Shown: positions 8,986-17,739 of the stretch, in pieces
Numbering within the stretch: position 1 is the stretch's first letter
Layout of the letters: the number at the start of each line of letters is the position of its first letter
NCBI RefSeq assembly: GCF_902860225.1
Contig: NZ_LR794158.1
Span: 186,001-250,000, forward strand
Source: Azoamicus ciliaticola
GTDB taxonomy: Bacteria; Pseudomonadota; Gammaproteobacteria; UBA6186; Azoamicaceae
Length of the DNA: 64,000 bases
Reading direction: 5' to 3'
Position numbers and translations under genes: made by a program
Notes under the pieces: generated by a model
What the model was told of the DNA's origin: nothing
What the model saw: the letters and a program-made list of their open reading frames with translations, nothing else
The model's database searches: none

Positions 8986-10601
8986 GAAAATTTAACAATA
9001 TCACAAATATCAATTTTTTTGTAAACGTGGATATATTTCTTTATACTAAAATTAACAATAGGTTTTTGTATCAAATTAAAATTAATATCATTTAAATTTA
9101 AAATATACGCAAATCTATCTAACAAATCTGGTAGGATTGGCTTAATATAAAAAAGCAAAATAACAAATAAATTTAACGCTGTAGTACATACACCATTTGC
9201 TCTATAAAATGTACTAGAATCTTTTAATAAAAGCCAAGGTTTTTCTCTATCTAAATAAATATTTATAAAATCGGCATATTTCATAATAAAAGAAATAACC
9301 TTAGAATATAATCTTTTAGAATACAAATCTTGAATAATTGGCCAAAAACTTAAAAACTCTAAAAACATATTTTTATCCAAAATATCTAAAGCTAATTCAC
9401 AATTAAAATTATTACATACAATATTTATACATCTACTACCTATATTAACAAATTTAGAAATTAAATCAGAATTTATTTTTTCTACAAAATCTTCAATTTT
9501 AAAATCAACATCCAAAAAAGAATCATTTAATTTAGAAGCAAAATAATATCTAATGAAATCTGATTCATAAAAATTAAAAAAATCATCTACATTAAATAAA
9601 GTGCCAGACGACTTAGACATTTTTTTACCATTCATGGTCAAAAAACCATGAACAAAAACATCCGACGGAATATTTAAAAAACATCCATTTAAAAAAGCAG
9701 GCCAAAATAAAGTATGAAAATATATAATATCTTTACCTATAAAATGAACAAATTTATACTCTGATTCAGGCAATAAAAAAATATTAAATTGTAAGTTATT
9801 ATTTAAACAATAATTATAAAGTGAAGAAAAATATCCAATTGGAGCATCAAGCCAAACATAAAAAAACTTATAATAATCACAAGGAATTTTAAATCCAAAA
9901 TATGGTATATCACGAGATATATTCCAGGCAAGCAATCCAGAATTAAACCATTCTAATAACTTATTTACAACATTTTTTTGAGACAATTTTGAAATCCAAG
10001 TTTCTAAAAAAAATCTAAATTTTTCTAAATTAAAAAAATAATGATTAGAAAAAATTTTACTTGGTTTACATCCACTTAAAATAGAAATTGGGTCTATTAA
10101 ATCTGTAGCATCGTATTTAAAACTACACTTTTCACAAACATCACCAAACTGATCACTAGAATAACACTTAGGACACACACCCTTAACGTATCTATCTGGT
10201 AAAAAAATTTTCTTTTCATCATCGTACAATTGTAGGACATTAGACTCAAATATAAAATCATTAAATTTCAAAATATTAAAAAAACGTCTAGAAAAAAATT
10301 CATTTTCATAAGAATGTGTATAATGAAAACAATCAAAATCAATACGAATATTATACAGATCTTTTAAATGTAATAATCTATAAAAATTTAATAAAAAATT
10401 AATAGACATTTTTTCATTAATAGATTTAAGCATAATAGGCGTGCCATGACAATCATCGCCAGAAACATAGACACAAAAATTATTAACAAGTTTATTATAT
10501 CTAGAAAATATATCTACCTGAATAAATTCCATAATATGCCCCATATGTAGAGCACCATTAGCATAAGGTAAAGCAGAGGTTAAAAAAAATCTTTCAGACA
10601 T
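8982..10601 (-). CDS. metG: Methionyl-tRNA synthetase
   Basis: Class I synthetase for tRNA-Met. The HIGH signature is ANGALHMGH at residues 14-22, the KMSKS loop is KKMSKSSG, and the zinc knuckle CPKC ... CEKC near residue 140-160 is complete. The product has 539 residues against 677 in E. coli: it stops after the anticodon-binding helices and lacks the C-terminal tRNA-binding dimerisation domain. That domain is missing in many bacteria and its loss is tolerated. It starts a minus-strand pair with the ferredoxin; its upstream spacer (10602-10716) is shared with divergent grxD. Confidence 0.95.
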   Translation of the reverse strand: MSERFFLTSALPYANGALHMGHIMEFIQVDIFSRYNKLVNNFCVYVSGDDCHGTPIMLKSINEKMSINFLLNFYRLLHLKDLYNIRIDFDCFHYTHSYENEFFSRRFFNILKFNDFIFESNVLQLYDDEKKIFLPDRYVKGVCPKCYSSDQFGDVCEKCSFKYDATDLIDPISILSGCKPSKIFSNHYFFNLEKFRFFLETWISKLSQKNVVNKLLEWFNSGLLAWNISRDIPYFGFKIPCDYYKFFYVWLDAPIGYFSSLYNYCLNNNLQFNIFLLPESEYKFVHFIGKDIIYFHTLFWPAFLNGCFLNIPSDVFVHGFLTMNGKKMSKSSGTLFNVDDFFNFYESDFIRYYFASKLNDSFLDVDFKIEDFVEKINSDLISKFVNIGSRCINIVCNNFNCELALDILDKNMFLEFLSFWPIIQDLYSKRLYSKVISFIMKYADFINIYLDREKPWLLLKDSSTFYRANGVCTTALNLFVILLFYIKPILPDLLDRFAYILNLNDINFNLIQKPIVNFSIKKYIHVYKKIDICDIVKFS

Positions 10602-10716
10602 TTAAAAAAAATAAAAAAATAACACTTACATAAATATACAATAAATACTTTAAAAAAAGCAATTGATATTTAAATTTTTTTTTTTTAAAATAAATTAAAA
10701 TTATATTCAAAATAGT

Positions 10717-11025
10717 ATGTCAGAAATAATTCAAACCATAGAAAAACAAATTAAAAATAATAAAACAATAATTTATATAAAAGGCACACCAGAAAATCCA
10801 ATGTGTGGTTTCTCGGCGCAAGCAATTCATATATTAAATGAATTAAAAATAAATTACGCATACGTAGATGTGTTGGAAAATCAAGATATAAGACAAAATT
10901 TACCCAAATATTCAAAATGGCCAACATTTCCACAACTTTTTCACAAAGAAAAATTAATAGGTGGAGCAGATATAATATCAGAATTACATAAAAATAATAA
11001 ACTTTTAACAACTTTGAGTAAATAA
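10717..11025 (+). CDS. grxD: Monothiol glutaredoxin, CGFS type (Grx4)
   Basis: The 102-residue protein carries the CGFS active site (Cys30) in ENPMCGFSAQAI, followed by the glutathione-binding WPTFPQLF and IGGADII segments. CGFS glutaredoxins bind a [2Fe-2S] cluster with glutathione as homodimers and hand clusters from the scaffold to target proteins. Here it complements the Suf operon at 46.6-51.7 kb. The upstream 115 bases hold homopolymer A/T runs and the divergent metG promoter. Confidence 0.95.
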   Translation: MSEIIQTIEKQIKNNKTIIYIKGTPENPMCGFSAQAIHILNELKINYAYVDVLENQDIRQNLPKYSKWPTFPQLFHKEKLIGGADIISELHKNNKLLTTLSK

Positions 11026-11028
11026 TTA

Positions 11029-11055
11029 TTGACAAAAAAAAAATATAAATATAAT
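11029..11055 (+). promoter_or_regulatory. Sigma-70 type promoter of the tRNA-Val/tRNA-Asp unit
   Basis: A perfect TTGACA (11029-11034) and a perfect TATAAT (11050-11055) are separated by 15 bases, slightly short of the 16-18 optimum. The TATAAT ends eight bases before the tRNA-Val 5' end, so transcription would begin at or just before the tRNA. Perfect elements at this place are unlikely to be chance even in AT-rich DNA. Confidence 0.65.
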
Positions 11056-11063
11056 TTATATAT

Positions 11064-11136
11064 GGGTGCTTAGCTCAGTTGGTAGAGCGCCGCCTTTACA
11101 CGGCGAGGGTCGTGGGTTCGAGTCCCTCAGTACCCA
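11064..11136 (+). tRNA. tRNA-Val (anticodon UAC)
   Basis: A full cloverleaf can be drawn: acceptor GGGTGCT pairs with AGTACCC (one G-U pair), the D arm is GCTC/GAGC, the anticodon loop is TTTACAC with TAC at positions 34-36, and the T loop is TTCGAGT. The T stem has one mismatch and the outermost anticodon-stem pair is C-A. The discriminator is A and no CCA is encoded, so CCA must be added by an enzyme. 73 nt. Confidence 0.95.
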
Positions 11137-11151
11137 ATTATTAATAGAAAT

Positions 11152-11225
11152 GGAGCGGTAGTTCAGTTGGCTAGAACATCGGCCTGTCACGCCGAAGATC
11201 ACGGGTTCAAATCCCGTCCGCTTCG
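11152..11225 (+). tRNA. tRNA-Asp (anticodon GUC)
   Basis: Acceptor GGAGCGG pairs with CCGCTTC, the anticodon loop is CTGTCAC with GTC, and the T arm is ACGGG TTCAAAT CCCGT. The discriminator is G as expected for tRNA-Asp and CCA is not encoded. It follows tRNA-Val by 15 bases and precedes the ppiD-like gene; I recall a similar tRNA-Val, tRNA-Asp, ppiD order in pseudomonads. 74 nt. Confidence 0.96.
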
Positions 11226-11242
11226 AAAAAAAAAAAACAAAA

Positions 11243-12397
11243 ATGAATATAAAAAGCATAACAACATGGATAATAATAACATTATTATCATTATCACTAG
11301 CAATCACAACGATAACGAACCCAATTCAAAAAGAAAAAAAAAATATTAATAAAATAGACTCTTTTATAATAACAAAAAACGAAATAGAAAATATATTAAA
11401 CAAAATAAAAAACATATACCCATCATTAACAAAAATAGAAAATGTAAATTCAATCCTAGAAAAAAAATTAATAGAACATATAACATCAAATATTAAATTT
11501 AAAAAAACAGCCATTACATGTGAAAAAAAAGAACTTGTGTATTTAATAAAAAAGTCAAAAATTTTTCAAAACAATGGTAATTTTTCAGAAGAAAAATACA
11601 AAAAATATTTAGAAAAACAAAAAATAAGTGAAAATACACTACAAAAACATATTAAAACGTTATCAGAAAATGCAAAAATAACTAAATTAAAAAAAAAATA
11701 TGAAAATGAAAATATTAAAACACATAATTTACCACACACATACACATATTTAGAAAAAAATAAATACAAATTAATATCAAAAAAAAAATTAATACAAAAT
11801 ACAAAAATTAAAAAAGATTTTATAACATTTGAAAAAAAACATATAGAAAACTATAAAATAGCCACAATATATAAAATACTATATGAAAATGTAAATAATA
11901 AAACAAATAAATATATTTTAGTGTATCAAAATGATATAAATGAAAAAATATTAAAATTAATAAATAAAAACGAAAAAACAATATCTCTACTAACTAAACA
12001 TGGAAATTTTTTAATAAAAAAAATAAATATAATTAAACAAAAGTTAAATAAAAAAACATACAAAAAAGATTTAATAAATAAATACAAAACGTTCAAAATT
12101 AAAAAACTTATTAAAAATAAGGAAAAAAATATAAAAAGTATAGGACAAGAAAAAATAGTTTTCACATCAGCAAAATGTAAAAAAAACTATACACTAACTA
12201 ACATAAAAAAAAATGACATTACAAAAAATAAAAACGGTATAATAATAATTGAAAAAAAATATAACAAAAAATTAAAAATAATAAATAACAAAAAATTAAA
12301 AATAATAAAAGAAATTATTGAAAGCAAAAAACAAAATTTAAAAAAAATGCTAATAAACACAAATCATTTCAATGAAAATCAAACATATTTGTGGTAA
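11243..12397 (+). CDS. PpiD/SurA-like membrane-anchored periplasmic chaperone, shortened
   Basis: The 384-residue protein has an N-terminal membrane span (about residues 7-25) and a SurA_N-type chaperone region in which FQNNGNFSEEKYKKYLEKQ matches the family pattern FQ-x-GKF-x-Y-x-x-L; helices follow to about residue 150. The rest is a lysine/asparagine-rich region in which I cannot see a parvulin prolyl-isomerase domain. E. coli PpiD has 623 residues. It probably assists outer-membrane and exported proteins as they leave SecYEG. Its last 29 bases overlap convergent sdhE. The N-terminal match and the tRNA neighbours support PpiD; a SurA relation cannot be excluded. Confidence 0.6.
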   Translation: MNIKSITTWIIITLLSLSLAITTITNPIQKEKKNINKIDSFIITKNEIENILNKIKNIYPSLTKIENVNSILEKKLIEHITSNIKFKKTAITCEKKELVYLIKKSKIFQNNGNFSEEKYKKYLEKQKISENTLQKHIKTLSENAKITKLKKKYENENIKTHNLPHTYTYLEKNKYKLISKKKLIQNTKIKKDFITFEKKHIENYKIATIYKILYENVNNKTNKYILVYQNDINEKILKLINKNEKTISLLTKHGNFLIKKINIIKQKLNKKTYKKDLINKYKTFKIKKLIKNKEKNIKSIGQEKIVFTSAKCKKNYTLTNIKKNDITKNKNGIIIIEKKYNKKLKIINNKKLKIIKEIIESKKQNLKKMLINTNHFNENQTYLW

Positions 12398-12638
12398 TAA
12401 TAATTTTTTCAATTACGTTATAAAATTTTAAAGTATTAGTGTGATTTTTTTTCACTAACCAAGAATACAAATTATTGTCAGATTCAAGCAAAAAATCATA
12501 AAAATTTTTTTTAAATTGTAGATCTAAATCATAATATCTAACGTCTAAAAAATTTAATAAAATAACATCCAATTCTAACATTCCACGTCTACAATTCAAA
12601 AAAAACAAAGAAAATTCTTTTTTATCAAATTCATTCAT
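12369..12638 (-). CDS. sdhE: FAD assembly factor SdhE
   Basis: The 89-residue protein contains the SdhE/Sdh5 signature RRGMLELD (residues 17-24), with the RGxxE motif needed to attach FAD to the flavoprotein subunit of succinate dehydrogenase, followed by FLLESDNNLYSWL, matching the LL-x-x-x-D-x-DL-x-x-WL part of the family. Its presence implies that SdhA or fumarate reductase FrdA is encoded elsewhere. It lies three bases after lysS, at the end of the prfB-lysS unit, and its 3' end overlaps the ppiD-like gene. Confidence 0.88.
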   Translation of the reverse strand: MNEFDKKEFSLFFLNCRRGMLELDVILLNFLDVRYYDLDLQFKKNFYDFLLESDNNLYSWLVKKNHTNTLKFYNVIEKIIITTNMFDFH

Positions 12639-12641
12639 AAT

Positions 12642-14075
12642 TTATTTATGCCTCATTAAAGGGAAGAATAAAACATCTTTAATAGATAAAGAATTAGTAA
12701 ATAACATAACTAATCTATCTATACCTATGCCTTCCCCAGCTGTAGGTGGTAATCCATACATCAAAGAATTTATATAATCTGCATCATATTTTAAATTAAC
12801 ATCATCATTTAATGCTAATTGCTTTAAAAATCTATTAGATTGATCTGTAGGATCATTAAGCTCTGAAAAACCATTTGCAATTTCTTTACCACAAATATAT
12901 AATTCAAATCGCTCAACTAATAAAGAGCTATCATCTTTGCATCTAGCTAAAGGAGAAATTTCTATAGGATAATATAAAATAAATGTAGGAAAAAATAAAT
13001 TTTTTTCAACAAAAACATCGAACAACTTAACATGAAAATCACTAATGCTAAATTTTTCATCGAAATCTATATTTTTTTCTTTAAAAAAAACAATTAAAAA
13101 ATTAAAATCATTTAAATCTTTTAAAGAAATACCAGAATATTTAACAATTGAATCAAAAAAACTAATTTGATCAAATTTTTTAGAAAAATCTATTAAAAAA
13201 TTGTTATATTCAATAAACAATTTTCCGGTTAAAGAAAATGCCACATACTTAAATAAATTCTGAGTTAAAAGGATTAAATCTTTATAATTAGAATACGCTT
13301 GATAAAACTCTATCATAGTAAATTCTGGATTATGTTTAACGGAAATACCTTCATTTCTAAAACTTTTACCTATTTCAAAAACCTTTTCGAATCCTCCAAC
13401 TATCAATCTTTTTAAATACAATTCAGGCGAAACTCTTAAATATAATTTATTTCCCAAATAATTATGATACGTTTCAAATGGTTTTGCATCAGCTCCTCCT
13501 ATAATACTTTGCATTATTGGAGTTTCAACTTCTAAATAATCACGTTTATAAAAAAATTGTCTTATTAAATATAAAATCTTAGATCTAATAATAAATTTCT
13601 TCTTTGATTCATCATTAACCATTAAATCTAAATATCTATATCTATAACAAAGTTCTTTATCAACCAATCCTTCCCATTTATCAGGAAACGACTTAAAATT
13701 TTTAGATAAAACATTGAAAAACAAAACTTTAATAGAAATTTCTCCACTATGAGTTCTAAATAATTTTCCCTCTACATGTATTAAATCGCCTAAATTTAAA
13801 TTATACATAATTTCATAATAAGATTGTAAAACATAAGAACTTAAATATAGTTGAATATTACCAGAAAAATCTCTCAACTCTAAAAAAGAAGCTTTACCCA
13901 TAACTCTTTTTCTAAAAACTCTACCACAAATAGAAAAAATTTTTTCATTTAAAAATTTTTCATCAAATTCTTTTCTAGAAAAAATAATAAACAATTTACT
14001 TATAATTAAACGTTTTTTTATTTTATTAGGATAATTACAAATATTTTTTTTTTCACAAAAACTTTTTACTTCCAT
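12642..14075 (-). CDS. lysS: Lysyl-tRNA synthetase, class II
   Basis: The N-terminal OB-fold (VMGKASFLELRDFSGNIQLYL) binds the anticodon. The class II core has motif 2 in FRNEGISVKHNPEFTM and motif 3 in TAGEGIGIDRLVML. ATG at 14075 is preferred over a TTG at 14081, giving 477 residues against 505 in E. coli. It follows prfB by eight bases, preserving the prfB-lysS operon of gammaproteobacteria. Confidence 0.95.
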   Translation of the reverse strand: MEVKSFCEKKNICNYPNKIKKRLIISKLFIIFSRKEFDEKFLNEKIFSICGRVFRKRVMGKASFLELRDFSGNIQLYLSSYVLQSYYEIMYNLNLGDLIHVEGKLFRTHSGEISIKVLFFNVLSKNFKSFPDKWEGLVDKELCYRYRYLDLMVNDESKKKFIIRSKILYLIRQFFYKRDYLEVETPIMQSIIGGADAKPFETYHNYLGNKLYLRVSPELYLKRLIVGGFEKVFEIGKSFRNEGISVKHNPEFTMIEFYQAYSNYKDLILLTQNLFKYVAFSLTGKLFIEYNNFLIDFSKKFDQISFFDSIVKYSGISLKDLNDFNFLIVFFKEKNIDFDEKFSISDFHVKLFDVFVEKNLFFPTFILYYPIEISPLARCKDDSSLLVERFELYICGKEIANGFSELNDPTDQSNRFLKQLALNDDVNLKYDADYINSLMYGLPPTAGEGIGIDRLVMLFTNSLSIKDVLFFPLMRHK

Positions 14076-14083
14076 AAACAAAA

Positions 14084-15179
14084 CTATTTAAAATAAAACA
14101 AAGAATAAATAAATGGATCTAAATATCCATTTAAAACCAAATCAACATTATAAATTTCCAAATTAGTTCTTAAATCCTTAATAATACATTTATCAAAAAA
14201 ATAAGACCTTATTTGATTACCCCAAGATATAGACAACTTATTTTTTTCACATGCTTCTTTATTTTTTTTTTCTTCTAAAAAATAATATTCTTTAAGTTTA
14301 GAATGCAATTGTTTAAGCGCTTGTGCTTTATTTTTATGCTGAGATCTTTCAGACTGACATTGAACCACAAGTTTTGTTGGTAAATGTGTCATTCTAACAG
14401 CAGAATCAGTTGTATTAACATGTTGTCCTCCAGCACCACTAGACCTAAAAGTTTCTATTTTAAGATCACAATCAAAAATTTTCACACTAGAATCACATTC
14501 TAAAATAGGATAAACAAACACAGAAGAAAATGATGTATGTCTTTTATTATTAGAATCAAACGGAGATTTTCTAACTAATCTATGAACGCCACTTTCACCT
14601 TTTAAAAATCCAAAAGCATATTTACCAATAATTCTTATAGAAACATTTTTTATACCAGAAATATCACCATATGATATAGCATCTATAATATATGAAAAAC
14701 CATTTTTATTAACCCAAGAAGTATACATTTTTAATAAAATACTACACCAATCTTGAGCATCCACACCACCTGACCCGGAATTAATTTCTAAAAATGCATC
14801 CATATGATCTCTATCTGAAATAAAAATAATTTCTTTTTCAAAATCTAAAAATTCACTCTCTATTTTTTTAAAATTAAATAACAAATTATTCAATAAATCT
14901 AAATCCTGATCGGATTTACATAAATTATAAAAATCTAAAATATCAGTAAGTTCATTAAAAAAATAATCACACTTACTTATTTTTTTTAATAAGATAGATT
15001 TTTCTATTAAAATCTTATCATAATCCAAAAAAGATTCAAAAGAATAATCTTTGTTGCTTAATAAAGAATTAATTTCATTAAAACGTACTAACAAACTATC
15101 ATATTCAAAGATACACCATTAATTTTTTCAATCTATCTTTAAATTTCAAAATATCATCCAAAAAAATAGAATTTTGCAT
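14084..15179 (-). CDS. prfB: Peptide chain release factor 2, with programmed +1 frameshift
   Basis: RF2 ends translation at UGA and UAA. The gene begins at ATG 15179 and reads 24 codons ending Tyr-Leu, then meets an in-frame TGA (15107-15105). Skipping one T moves into the main frame as Glu-Tyr-Asp and continues to the TAG at 14084, giving 364 residues, almost exactly E. coli RF2 length (365). E. coli reads Tyr-Leu-(shift)-Asp-Tyr-Asp at the same point. The main frame has the SPF recognition tripeptide in VRKSPFDSN and the catalytic GGQ in GAGGQHVN. Without the shift the product would lack its first 28 residues. It starts eight bases after nosL. Confidence 0.95.
15105..15119 (-). promoter_or_regulatory. 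RF2 autoregulatory +1 frameshift site
   Basis: On the coding strand the site reads ATG GTG TAT CTT TGA A. In E. coli it is AGG GGG UAU CUU UGA C. The slippery CUU and the UGA stop are identical and the TAT spacer is kept; the internal Shine-Dalgarno-like AGGGGG has decayed to ATGGTG, and the base after UGA is A instead of C. Low RF2 slows termination at UGA and promotes the shift, so RF2 controls its own synthesis. Confidence 0.9.
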
Positions 15180-15187
15180 AAATTAAG

Positions 15188-15703
15188 TCAATTAATAGCC
15201 CTGTTTTTTAACAAATTACTACTTATAGACAATACATTAGTATCTATATCACTAAATTTAACTATTTTACCACCATATAAATTAAAAAAAATATTGGCAA
15301 ACTCATAATTACTAAAAGGAACATATGTTAAACCCATAGCTCCATCCTTATTACTATCTATTACATAAAACGCATCTGATGCTAAAATCCACTTATCTAC
15401 ATAAGAACCCCATTCTATATTAGAAAAATCCTGAACATAAAACGCTAAAACCTGTTTACCTCTAACTCTATCTAAGCTATCATAAAAAGCTTCTCTAACT
15501 TCACAATAAAATGACCTTTTACTATCTTTCCACACAATTTGCGCTTTTGGCCCATTATAATTAACTATAATCATGCTATCATTTGCGCATATTTCACTTC
15601 TTGATAAATCATGTGGTTTTGAATCATACGGTCCTTTCTTAAATAAAAAAAAATTTAAAAAAAATAAAATACACAAAAAAATTAAAAAATAGAAAATTCT
15701 CAT
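15188..15703 (-). CDS. nosL: NosL, copper chaperone for nitrous oxide reductase
   Basis: NosL carries Cu(I) to apo-NosZ in the periplasm. The 171-residue protein has an N-terminal hydrophobic anchor (residues 4-21), then CANDSM (Cys39, Met44), the copper-binding Cys/Met pair, directly followed by the family segment IIVNYNGPKAQIVWKD. Later DAFYVIDSNKDGAMGLTYVPF is the conserved second half. Most proteobacterial NosL are lipoproteins; no convincing lipobox is visible, so this copy may be held by an uncleaved signal anchor. It overlaps orf102 by four bases and sits eight bases before prfB. Confidence 0.88.
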   Translation of the reverse strand: MRIFYFLIFLCILFFLNFFLFKKGPYDSKPHDLSRSEICANDSMIIVNYNGPKAQIVWKDSKRSFYCEVREAFYDSLDRVRGKQVLAFYVQDFSNIEWGSYVDKWILASDAFYVIDSNKDGAMGLTYVPFSNYEFANIFFNLYGGKIVKFSDIDTNVLSISSNLLKNRAIN

Positions 15704-16008
15704 ATATCTGTTACACCATCACTTAACAATTTTTTACATTTATCATATAAACCATTATAAGTATTATAAATTAGCAAAACATAATCAAAATCTTTTTTTG
15801 TTACGATAACACCATTAACAGTTGTGCCAATAAGCATATTAACTTTTTCTGGATCATCTGTATTATAAATACTTCTAATATTTTTTTTAATATTTAAAAC
15901 TTCCTCAAATGCAATTAAAGTATCTCTAATTATTTTATTTTCTTTCATTTCAGCGCTAAAATATTTATAAGATTTACTTTTCAAAAAAAATTCATCATCA
16001 GATACCAT
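15700..16008 (-). CDS. Unrecognised 102-residue protein inside the nos operon (orf102)
   Basis: I do not recognise this protein. The ATG at 16008 is chosen because an AGAGGA ribosome-binding site lies just upstream and it starts ten bases after nosY; the open frame could be extended to 16119, but only over the nosY 3' end. The product is charged and probably cytoplasmic, with no signal peptide or membrane span. Helical segments such as IIRDTLIAFEEVLNIKKNI precede a middle part reading MLIGTTVNGVIVTKKDFDY. It has one cysteine near the C terminus. The four-base overlap with nosL indicates coupled translation and a role tied to NosZ maturation or N2O reduction. Confidence 0.75.
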   Translation of the reverse strand: MVSDDEFFLKSKSYKYFSAEMKENKIIRDTLIAFEEVLNIKKNIRSIYNTDDPEKVNMLIGTTVNGVIVTKKDFDYVLLIYNTYNGLYDKCKKLLSDGVTDI

Positions 16009-16018
16009 AAATTCCTCT

Positions 16019-16828
16019 TTATTTTTTCTCAAAATAAAAAAATAAAAAACTAAAAAAAACAAACACAACCCAAATAAACATGGATAAACATACATAAAAG
16101 TTATTAAAAGAACTAACATTTATTCCAAATAAATCAGTAATATCATTTGGTATAAAATAAAATATAGAAATTAATCTAAACATTTCTGCTGGATTGAAAA
16201 ATAATAAAAAATTCAAAAAATAATTAGAAATAGAACCATAAAATAAAACAACGAAAAAAGTAAAAATAATGTCATAAACAAAAATAAAAAATAGCCAAAT
16301 AAAAATACTTAATAAAATAACAAAAGTTCTATCTTTTGATGAATTTGAAACGTACAAAGCAAAAGAATTAAATATAAAACTTAACCAAATTGAAACTAAA
16401 ACAAATTTAAATAAAACTAAAAATTTAATACCTAAAAAATAAAGATATAAAAATACAGGTAAAAAACCCAATAAAAATGATATTGTAAAAACAATACAAT
16501 TACCCAAAAGTTTGCCAAACATAACTTCTAATAAAGTTACTCTATAAGATAAAATAAGATCTAATACGCCAGATTCCCTTTCTGATAAAATTGCATCATA
16601 AGACAAAATGAAAGAAAATAACGGTATAAGATACATTTGCAAATGTATAATAGATAAAGACAAAGATCTTATGTCCGTTTGAGAATAATCACCAGAAATT
16701 ATTTCACCAAAATAAATTATTATAAAATTCAAAAAACAAAAAATAACAGATGACAACAAAAACCAATGATTTTTAATATTGAAACCAAATTCTTTTTTTG
16801 CTATTACATAAGCATTATTAATATTCAT
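16019..16828 (-). CDS. nosY: NosY, membrane subunit of the NosFY ABC transporter
   Basis: The 269-residue protein has about six hydrophobic spans with the ABC-2 permease elements (LIPLFSFILSYDAILSERESGVLDLILSY in the first half, split here by a conserved Glu-Arg-Glu-Ser-Gly loop). NosDFY forms a complex that works with NosL to assemble the CuZ site of NosZ. It overlaps nosF by four bases and is followed by orf102. Confidence 0.88.
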   Translation of the reverse strand: MNINNAYVIAKKEFGFNIKNHWFLLSSVIFCFLNFIIIYFGEIISGDYSQTDIRSLSLSIIHLQMYLIPLFSFILSYDAILSERESGVLDLILSYRVTLLEVMFGKLLGNCIVFTISFLLGFLPVFLYLYFLGIKFLVLFKFVLVSIWLSFIFNSFALYVSNSSKDRTFVILLSIFIWLFFIFVYDIIFTFFVVLFYGSISNYFLNFLLFFNPAEMFRLISIFYFIPNDITDLFGINVSSFNNFYVCLSMFIWVVFVFFSFLFFYFEKK

Positions 16829-17739
16829 GATAAATTTAACAACATGTCCTCTAAAATTTTATTATCGATTCTAATATCTTTAATAAATATTTGCATATCC
16901 AAAAGAAATAAAATTAAATCTAAAATAGATTTATTATTAGCCCTACCATATACAATGTTATTATTTTTAACATTAAATTTTGGAAATTGCTTACTTAATA
17001 AAGATAAAATAACATCATTTAAAAACTCAATTCTTATATAAACTTCTTTAAATAAAAAACTATCATCATAATCAAATGAATTAATATCAAATTCTTTTAT
17101 AATCACACCATTAGACAAAATAAGCACATTATCAACATTACCATATATTTCAGTTAAATGATGACTAGATATTAAAACTATGGTTCCATTATCTGCTAAT
17201 TTCCTTAAAATGCTATAAAACATAGTTATGCTACCGCAATCAAAACCATTAGAAGGCTCATCAAATAAAACTACCTTTGGATTGCCTATAATAGCTTGAG
17301 CTAAATTTAATCTCTGTTTCATTCCCTTAGATAACGCTTTTACTTTTTTATTTGAATGCTCTAATAAAAAAACAGTGCTCAAAATTTCATCAAAATTAAT
17401 ATTATAATATCCCTTTAATTCGGCAAAAAAACATAAAACATCTCTAACATACATATCTTTATATAATTGCAAAAATTCAGGCATAAAGCCTAACTCTTTT
17501 TTATAAAAAAGAATAGTATCATTATTAATATTAACATTATTATAGTAAAAATTCCCAAAACTAGGATTATACAAACCAGTCAAAATTTTAAATAAAGTAG
17601 TTTTACCAGATCCATTTATGCCTAATAAAGCCGTTATTCTACCACCTAAAATCTTAGCACTTAATTTTTTTAAAATAAAAACATTTTTTTTATAAAAAAA
17701 TTCAACATTTTTTAATTCTATAGAATTTTCACTTACCAT
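16825..17739 (-). CDS. nosF: NosF, ATPase subunit of the NosFY ABC transporter
   Basis: The ABC ATPase shows Walker A GINGSGKTTL (about residues 40-49), signature LSKGMKQRLNLAQ, Walker B VVLFDEPSNG and switch histidine in ISSHHLTE. Length is 304 residues, as in other NosF. It powers NosY and, with periplasmic NosD, matures the copper centre of NosZ. Its start overlaps nosD by seven bases and its end overlaps nosY by four, so the three are translationally coupled. Confidence 0.9.
   Translation of the reverse strand: MVSENSIELKNVEFFYKKNVFILKKLSAKILGGRITALLGINGSGKTTLFKILTGLYNPSFGNFYYNNVNINNDTILFYKKELGFMPEFLQLYKDMYVRDVLCFFAELKGYYNINFDEILSTVFLLEHSNKKVKALSKGMKQRLNLAQAIIGNPKVVLFDEPSNGFDCGSITMFYSILRKLADNGTIVLISSHHLTEIYGNVDNVLILSNGVIIKEFDINSFDYDDSFLFKEVYIRIEFLNDVILSLLSKQFPKFNVKNNNIVYGRANNKSILDLILFLLDMQIFIKDIRIDNKILEDMLLNLS

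Noticed and set aside
11326..11514. Minus-strand frames within the ppiD-like gene
   Set aside because: Low-complexity shadows of a lysine-rich gene.
16009..16119. N-terminal membrane extension of orf102
   Set aside because: It lies wholly over the nosY 3' end and the AGAGGA site favours ATG 16008.
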